This document shows, piece by piece, positions 57,235 through 64,000 of a DNA stretch of 64,000 nt. The stretch's first letter is position 1. Every line of letters begins with the position of its first letter. The stretch comes from Patiria pectinifera (Eukaryota > Echinodermata > Asteroidea > Valvatida > Asterinidae). The position numbers were made by a program, and so were the translations under genes. The DNA lies in the NCBI GenBank assembly GCA_029964075.1, contig CM057135.1, positions 17,448,863 to 17,512,862 on the forward strand, in the 5' to 3' direction. The notes below the pieces were generated by a model, which saw only the letters and a program-made list of their open reading frames with translations, was not told the DNA's origin and did not search any database.

Positions 57235-58060
57235 GCAATAGACTTTGTACACAGCTTTCTCCACAAGTCTTTCCCTATACAACACTGATATATCTTACTG
57301 AGTAGTTCTGAACTTCGGCTGAGAATTACTATGAGAAGGAAAAATAAATCGTATATTTACGCATGTCATTTGATTGAAAATATTCCCTAGAGTTAGAATA
57401 GCAAGTAATATTTTATAAAAATGTTTCAGTTTAAAGGAAAATCACGCATTTAAAGGTGCAGTTTTTCTGCTGTTGGATTTTTAACCTATTGGCTTCCCCC
57501 CCCCCCTTTTTAAGCCACCATTTTCATAACTTGGCGATCTAACTCGTCATCAAAGTTACAGCCAAGGAAGACCCTCATACAAAAATTATGCCAAGACTAT
57601 GACATCATGATGACGTCATCATCAAGTGATGTATTATGGATTCATGAATAATTAATGTTTCTCATAGACTTTGTACACAGCTTTTTCCACTAGTCTTTTC
57701 CTATACAACACTGATATTTCTTTCTGAGTAGTTCTGAACTTCGGCCGAGACTTACTATGAGAAGGAAAAAAAATCGTATTTGTTTACGTTTGCCATTTGA
57801 TTAAAAATATTCCCAAGAGTCAGAATATCAAGTAATATTTTATAAAAATGTTTCAGTTTAAAGGCAAATCACGTATTTAAAAGTGCAGTTTTTCTGCTGT
57901 AGGATTTTTAACCCACTGACTTTGTACACGTTTTCAAGCCACCATTTTTATAACTTGGCGATCTGGAATCGTCATCAAAGTTACAGCCAAGGAAGACCCT
58001 CATACAAAAATTATGTCAAGACTATGAGGTCACGATGACGTCATCACCTAGTTTTTTTTA
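57235..58060 (+). repeat. 430-bp tandem repeat, two copies, each with TGATGACGTCATCA
   Basis: Copy 1 is about 57,238-57,666 and copy 2 about 57,667-58,050. Both start GACTTTGTACACAGCTTT, share CAAGTAATATTTTATAAAAA and GTTACAGCCAAGGAAGACCC, and end in a GATGACGTCATCA palindrome. Non-coding. Confidence 0.85.
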
Positions 58061-59448
58061 ATTGATTTTTGAAAATTTGCGTTCATATTGTGAAGTCTTA
58101 TATCTACAGAAATGTAAGTCCGATTGGGTTGAAACTTGGTATGTGGCTATACCAGGATGTGTTATAGATAAAAAAAATGAGGTGACGTCATGATGACGTC
58201 ATCCTGAGATTTAATATGAATATTTATTTTATGGACCTTTTAGCCATATCTCCCGAACGCAACATGCAAAATGCAAAATTCTTTTTTGCATTTGGTCTGT
58301 TATGTTATAGCTATTCGCAAAAAACTTGAAAAATGTGTGACGTCATCAAGACGTCATCAAAATGCGATTTTTCAAAACTCATATAAGGAAGAGTGCAATT
58401 GTCATGAAACTTGGTGGGTACATGTATAGGTAGCTAATCATACTAGTATGCAAAGTTTTAAATGACGTCACGATGACGTCATCAAAAATTTAAAAATAAA
58501 TGTCCATTTTCAAAGTGCGTTTTCGACTCTTTGCCAGTAATTTATTTAGATCACTCTTTGTCCAAGCAAAGACCTTGTACACACGCACATACATCGTATT
58601 GCCGAGGTCAAATCCTGTCCACAGTGAACGTTTTAGCCGATTTTTCGGCTAAAACTGATAGATTTTATGTTCATGCATATTTAGGGCATATTATTGATTA
58701 CAAGAAATCATAATGCGGAAAATCCCTATGTTCTGTTGCAAACAGACATAGACCTCTAGTTTTTTTGGTTTTTTTTGGCTTCTTCTTTTTGTCGCCTAAA
58801 CCCCATAGACTTAGTACACGATTTTTCTGCCCACCACTTTTGGCATTAATCTTTGAAGAGTGACGTCATGGTGACGTAATCAAGTGATTTATGATATTTT
58901 TTGAATATTTAATTTTTCCCATAGACTTCGAACACATAAATTTAGAAAAAATTGTCGAATTTCAAAGGGCATTTTTGATTCTTTGCCAGTAATTTAATTG
59001 CACCAATCTTTTTCTAAGCAAAGACCCGTAATTCAAACAACAATATGTAATGCTGACGTCATGATGACGTCATCCGGTGTGTATTTATAGACAATTAAAT
59101 TGTGACACTTTTAATATATAAAATGCAGAAGAAATCAACCGTACGCGTCCGCAGCATTCTGTTGCCGGCAAGTCGTAGATCAGGTTGAGGTCTTTATTTC
59201 ATTCAGTGTGCGTGAAATCACGTGACCCTTGCTTCCGGTCGAGAAAGGCCCAAACCGGAAGTGGCTTATTATTTAAAAATGGTAATAGATATGAACTTGC
59301 TTTCAACGGTGTTAGTCTCTTGGCTAAAAGTATTCTTTAAATCATCTACCAATGACGTCATGCAATCTTCGAGCGCTCTCTAGCGAGAGCTTGAAAATTT
59401 GCAAAACTGTATTTTGAATAGATGTCTGTGGTGAAGTTTGTCGGAATC
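58061..59448 (+). repeat. CRE-rich dispersed repeats with Helitron-like 3' end
   Basis: Many TGACGTCA sites (about 58,188, 58,197, 58,477, 59,055, 59,064 and others) in degenerate units with TTGAAACTTGGTATG-like words. Within it 58,601-58,680 is a piece of repeat Z. At 58,726-58,751 a hairpin (CTATGTTCTGTT / AACAGACATAG) is followed by CTAG and T, the pattern of a Helitron 3' terminus. No coding seen. Confidence 0.55.
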
Positions 59449-59745
59449 GCCTAAATATTGGTGTATATGATGACCTTGACCCACTTAAGACGTGTGCGAA
59501 TTTTTAGGCGAATGACGTCATCAGACCGGAAGTTATAATAAAAAGACCCTTTTTCATTTGAAAATTCCTGAAAAATCAACCATGGCAGTTTTTATGTTAG
59601 TTTTTACTTTAATTGTCGATTTAAGGGTAGGTCTAAAACATTTCAAAGGTTCGAGGCAATAAATGAACTCGGACATGCCCTGCGCACGCTTAAAACTTCA
59701 GGTTGACAATACCTCTGCTCTAAAACATGCACAGAACGTCTACAT
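59449..59745 (+). repeat. Dispersed repeat Z, second copy
   Basis: Closely matches 47,971-48,260 (AATCGCCTAAATATTGG, GACGTCATCAGACCGGAAGT, AAAACTTCA...GTTGACAATACCTCTGC). Confidence 0.8.
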
Positions 59746-60640
59746 GTACATACACCACGGCCGTTTCACTGATTACGAAAGTACGCCCTCTGTTGGCCAG
59801 TTGTAGTTAGTGGTAAAATCACGTGATCACGAAGTGCGTTGCATTATGCATTTACGCGCGGCGATCCTTAGTTGGGTTGGTGGATTTAAATACCCCGCCA
59901 ATAATGTGGAATTGTGATTGGTTTGATAATATGAATATGCAAAACATTACCAAATAAGGTTTAAAACCTTCGACGAAGCTTTGTGTGTATAACTGCTGGC
60001 TATCTTTCGTGCACAAATTCTCAACTCTGTGCTTTTACGTGGCGTAGTGACTCGTGTTCTTGCAATGATTTTGCAAATGTGTGCTATCGTTTCCACTGCG
60101 AAAAAGCATATTTATTTGTAGAAATGCGGTGGTCTGAAGCTGCAGTCGTCAATATATCAAAAGATTGGTTATCACTCTTGACTTTAACATGGATGACAGA
60201 TCTGGGACACTTGCTTTCGTGATATTTCAGCCAACATTTTAGGGTGATTAAAACAACAGTTCGTCCTTCGTCAAGTCACGCATGGATACGGTGTGACCTT
60301 TGGCATGTTTGCGACCATGTTTCGGCATGATTTGGAGGATTAAGACGGAAATCTCCAAGGTGAGTTAACATATTATATTAGACGTATTTTTTGTATTCCA
60401 ACGTTGTTAATTAGGCGACTTAGGTTTTTCTTCCACCAGTGTCCGTCTTTACACGAACGTCAATGTACAATTTCACACACAAAACAGTCGTGAGGTAGGT
60501 GCATTGGATATTCTCAAAGCACGCAGTACGAAACAACACAACGACTCTTGTATGTACGAGAATTTCACCTAAAACTATGTAAGTCCTATTGCACGAATGC
60601 ATGTGATAATTCGATTACACATGCATGCCATGTATTTTTT
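59746..60640 (+). promoter_or_regulatory. Possible promoter and first exon of an unseen gene
   Basis: Upstream features: TCACGTGATCACG, a TATA-like ATTTAAATACC near 59,885, ATTGG boxes near 59,920 and an octamer-like ATATGCAAA near 59,935. A CTCCAAG|GTGAGT donor lies at 60,359/60,360, consistent with a non-coding first exon of a plus-strand gene. No protein exon follows in the window. The rest holds nothing recognised. Confidence 0.25.
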
Positions 60641-60649
60641 ACCCAGCCA

Positions 60650-61735
60650 GCACAGGAAGGTCGGGCCGACGTCGGCATTTAGCCAGCACATGAAGTCGGA
60701 TAGACGTTGGCAAACGGGGTATTTGCAAATCCCGCCTGCGTCGGCTCGACGTCGGCATTTTCCGTTGGGCGGATGCTGTACCGACGTCGCACCGACAAAC
60801 CTTGTTATGCTCATGGCCCAACGTCATCCCGACGTACATCCAACGACGTATTTCCGTTAGTCTTGCCGACGGCGGCCCAACCTGTGTCTTCCTTTATCGT
60901 ACCGACGTTCAGAAAGGCGTCGTACCGACGTTCAACTTCCGACGTACAACCAAAGTCGGTACGGGTTACTATAACGAACTTTTTCCAACCAACTTCCCTA
61001 CGTCGTCCCGACTGCAATATTCAGCCGATTTACCGACTTCATTAATCAGTCGGCCCAACTTTTAACTAACCCTTCCCTACCTCCACCCTACGTCGTCCCG
61101 ACTGCAATATTCATCAGTCCATTTGTCGGCAGCATTAATCCGTCGGCCCGACTTTTAACTAACCCTGCCCTACCTCCACCCTACGTCGTTCTGACTGCCA
61201 TATTCAGTCCATTTGCCGGCAGCATTAATCCGTCGGCACGACTTTTCACTAACCCTTCCCTACCTCCACCCTACGTCGTCCCGACTGCAATATTCATCAG
61301 TCCATTTGCCGGCAGCATTAATCCGTCGGCCCGACTTTTCACTAACCCTGCCCTACCTCCACCCTACGTCGTTCTGACTGCCATATTCAGTCCATTTGCC
61401 GGCAGCATTAATCCGTCGGCCCGACTTTTCACTAACCCTGCCCTACCTCCACCCTACGTCGTTCTGACTGCCATTTTCAGCCCATTTATCGACTTCATAA
61501 ATCCGTCGGTCCGACGCTCAATCAACCCTTTCCCTACCGCCACCCTACGTTGTCCCAACCGACATTTTCAGCCCATTTACCGACTTTCTATATCCGTTGG
61601 TCCGACGTATAATCAGCCCTTTGTCTACTTCCACCCTACGTCGTCCCGACTGCCATTTTCAGTCCATTTGCCGGGAGCATTAATTCGTCGGCCCGACTTT
61701 AAATCAACCCTTTCCCTCCGTCGTTCTGACCGGCA
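60650..61735. repeat. GTCGG/CCGAC-rich tandem array
   Basis: From about 60,990 to 61,735, eight or so units of 90-95 bp; the landmark CCCTACGTCGT occurs at 61,086, 61,179, 61,269, 61,362, 61,452, 61,543 (with a variant) and 61,634. Each unit also has CGTCGGCCCGACTTTT. The part 60,650-60,990 is an irregular mix of ACGTCGG and CCGACGT words, many self-complementary (GGCCGACGTCGGC). Frames in it are low-complexity artefacts. Confidence 0.85.
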
Positions 61736-63250
61736 TTTAGCTAATCAACAAGCTTCCAAATTATCACTTCCAACCTACATTTCAGGAAAAAAATGATTCA
61801 CATTGTGACAGATTTCACAATTGGGAAAAATTCATTTTAATAACAGCCTTTACATGCATTTTAAAACAGATTTTACAATTGAAATTTAGCCATTTTAAGA
61901 ACACCTTAAGCTATACACGTTTAAAGGGAATATACAACATTTGCAAACATCGACAAATAAAACTACCTAGTTTTTACGAAATACCTTACTAGGATGTTGG
62001 TTAATGACGATCTCAAGCATCTTGTAAAATTATGGCACCTGGTGTGAAGTCATTTTCAAGAAAATGGTATTTTTGTATACATTTCCATTTACGGTGGTCG
62101 GCCGACCAGCGTTGGAAAAAAACCTAACTATTTTTCAACTACTGCTCCAAATTGACCATTTTTTCAGTCCAAATTTTGTTTGCTATTGGTTACATGTTCA
62201 CGAACGGGTGCAGGCCAGCTAGACTGGTTCAATTGCCTTACAATTTTCCATCATCTATAAATTGATCCATTTTATCTTTTGTGGAGTCAGGGAACCAGAC
62301 TACTTGAACATTGTTGTTTTTCTTGGTTTTTCTAGCATTTTCGAACACAAAACTTCAAACATGTCAGTGTAACAATATTTGATCTATTATACTAACCCCT
62401 CAAATAGTTCATTTCTGAAAATTACAGCAAAAGCCAATGATGTACATTCCCTTTAACCTCGTAAACTTTCAAGAATTTTAAACAAAATTTTGATTTAAAT
62501 CCTCAACACTGAACAATTTTGAATTCATATTTTATCGGTTGCAAACTTTTCTTCCTTTTTATCTTTCAGTCAAACTCGGACACTTCATCATTTGAAACGT
62601 AAATAAAGAAAGTAAATAATCGGGGATGAAATGCTGCCTCAGAACCTTGTTAATACAAATGAATAAACTATTGCACATTAAATAAAATGTTACAGGTTTA
62701 AATAATAACCGTATGTGATCCCACACTTTGGGTTCAGTTTCACAATTAGGGCTGTGCCAAATATTCGATCGAGTATCCAACTCTGTTGGAGTTGAATATT
62801 CAGAGGTGAAATGCAACGCAATAAGGGGGAACATTTGACTCTTAATGACAAAATTTGAATCCTAGCAATTTATTTCATGGTGATTCCCGACATTTAAATC
62901 AGCTGATATGTCAACAGGACCCGTCTAAGAATTATGGAGATAAAACTCAAAAATGTGCAAAGTTAGCATTTTTCTTTAAAGTTCGTTTGGCCTTTTGACC
63001 CCAAACCAATCCAAACTTGCCTGCTCCCAGGGGCAACCTTCTACTGAAGTCATAAACCCAAAGCACATTTCTAACTCAAGTTATCGGGCTGCCTGGATGC
63101 CAAGACGCCTGGTCAGACAGACGGAACATTATGTAGACGATGACAATACCCCTCCAGCCTCCTACTAAGGGGTACAGAAGCTGTTTGATTTACATTTTTA
63201 TAAGGCCAAACTTTATTTTCAAGTTCATGCATCACACGTTTAATAGTATA
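61736..63250. other. No gene seen
   Basis: AT-rich DNA. A word AGGGCTGTGCCAAATATTCG at about 62,748-62,767 resembles ends of common hAT-like repeats, but no matching opposite end was found. Confidence 0.35.
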
Positions 63251-63729
63251 CAAATATTGAATGCTTCGAGTGGTGTAGTAAAACTAGCCTCCCGGGTGAT
63301 CCATGACGAGGGAAAATAGAATGGTCCATGGATCACCGAGGGAGGCTAGTTTTACTTCACCACGAGATAAAGCATTCAATATTTGTTTTGTAACACTTCA
63401 CCCACAGATTCTGCTTGATTTTAATATTTTACATTATTTAAATCTGAACACAGTTGAAATAAACTTCAATTTCAATACAAAATTGGTGGAAAATGTATTT
63501 CTCTCTTAAAAACTAACCCTTCACGAAATGTTTGACGCGCACACCAGCATGCATTTGCACACAAATACCGCGCCGTGGAAATAGTACTTTGGTTGCTAAT
63601 GGTATAGCACTTTGGTTGCTATGCGCATAGTACTTTTGGCCGTGCACAGAAAGATAGCAAAATTAGAAAGTAACATGTGACTCGCTCTCGGCCAATCAAG
63701 ACACAAAATCTGTGGGTGAGGTGTTATAA
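63251..63729 (-). mobile_element. Composite hairpin TIR element, copy 2 (inverted relative to copy 1)
   Basis: The palindrome at 63,251-63,385 has arms of about 55 bp (CAAATATTGAATGCTT ... AGTAAAACTAGCCTCCC). The TIR module at 63,391-63,729 ends TAACACTTCACCCACA / TGTGGGTGAGGTGTTA. It shares with copy 1, in reverse complement, the words AGCAACCAAAGT, CATTTCGTGAAGG and AAAATCAAGCAGAATC. Confidence 0.75.
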
Positions 63730-64000
63730 CAGCCTCTATTTCTAAGTATTAAAGTATCGCAATAGACAATTTTGTATCGCGATACCTTATTGTGGCATTT
63801 CAGAATCTTGATTATTGATGCAATGGTGAAGCAACGGTCGAGTTGTCACAACGGACGATTTGTTCCGAGTCCAGTTGGGCAAGGGTTGAGTTGTCGGAGT
63901 CTCTTGAATATAAGCCATTTGCACGTAACCTTTACCCTTTGCGATTTAAATTTCAATAATAGCTGGTATACACTGTCTTGCTTAAAATTTTAATTCTCCA
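63730..64000. other. No feature seen at right edge
   Basis: Nothing recognised on either strand. Confidence 0.4.

Noticed and set aside
60597-61065. Overlapping Arg/Pro/Thr-rich frames
   Set aside because: They lie in the GTCGG/CCGAC array and appear in several frames on both strands.

Overview
This is eukaryotic, non-vertebrate-looking DNA. Genes have introns with GT/AG borders, intergenic DNA is AT-rich, and short palindromes such as ACATGTACATGT and TAGGCCTAGGCC are scattered through it. The transposon families are typical of marine invertebrates: BEL/Pao, several Ty3/Gypsy lineages, Tx1-like LINE, PIF/Harbinger, hAT MITEs and CACTA. My best guess is an echinoderm or another invertebrate deuterostome. 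That rests on repeat style only, and I see no securely identifiable single-copy host gene. The window is essentially a transposon graveyard with some young arrivals.

Layout. 1-5.2 kb: 3' part of a BEL/Pao element with its 3' LTR. 5.35-6.6 kb: two phase-compatible minus-strand exons of an unknown protein, overlapped by a hairpin-rich TIR element whose inverted sister lies at 63.25-63.73 kb. 6.6-9.75 kb: minisatellite, hairpin duplication and a 171-bp satellite with a CRE palindrome in nearly every unit. 9.75-11.8 kb: a PIF/Harbinger remnant next to a CACTA transposase fragment, then a TIR element with a tRNA-like core. 12.9-13.2 kb: long (TA)n. 14.0-42.9 kb: a deep nest. A Ty3/Gypsy element (A, plus strand) abuts a LINE fragment. 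Its 3' LTR is split by a second Ty3/Gypsy element (B, minus strand, 19,776-42,077, 5-bp target duplication GTGTT). B's gag region is split by a 14.5-kb DNA transposon (D, 25,694-40,181). D itself holds a hAT MITE, a TIR/tRNA-like element and probably a solo LTR in its introns. 42.9-44.8 kb: Tx1/L1-like LINE. 44.9-47.0 kb: a 30-bp tandem array running into a decayed integrase-core gene with one intron. 48.4-57.2 kb: a third Ty3/Gypsy element (C, minus strand) with almost identical LTRs. 57.2-59.8 kb: CRE-rich repeats, including a Helitron-like 3' end. 60.65-61.74 kb: a tandem array rich in GTCGG/CCGAC.

The most interesting object is D. Its ends start CACACACA, it is flanked by TA on both sides, and its subterminal regions are crowded with short GTAAAATTTTAC-like repeats. 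It carries a CACTA-type transposase with C2H2 fingers. On the same strand it carries a ten-exon gene whose first two exons encode a SAM domain and whose later exons match proteins annotated as sterile alpha motif domain-containing protein 3-like. The transposase lies inside intron 2 of the SAM gene. Maize En/Spm has the same plan: the TNPD reading frames lie in an intron of tnpA, and TNPA binds subterminal repeats. I infer that the SAM protein may be this element's TNPA-like accessory factor.

Element B is also notable. Its integrase lies before its reverse transcriptase, the order known from Gmr1-like Ty3/Gypsy elements rather than the usual one. Retroelement copies are treated here as fossils. 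All homology calls come from reading motifs, not from database searches.
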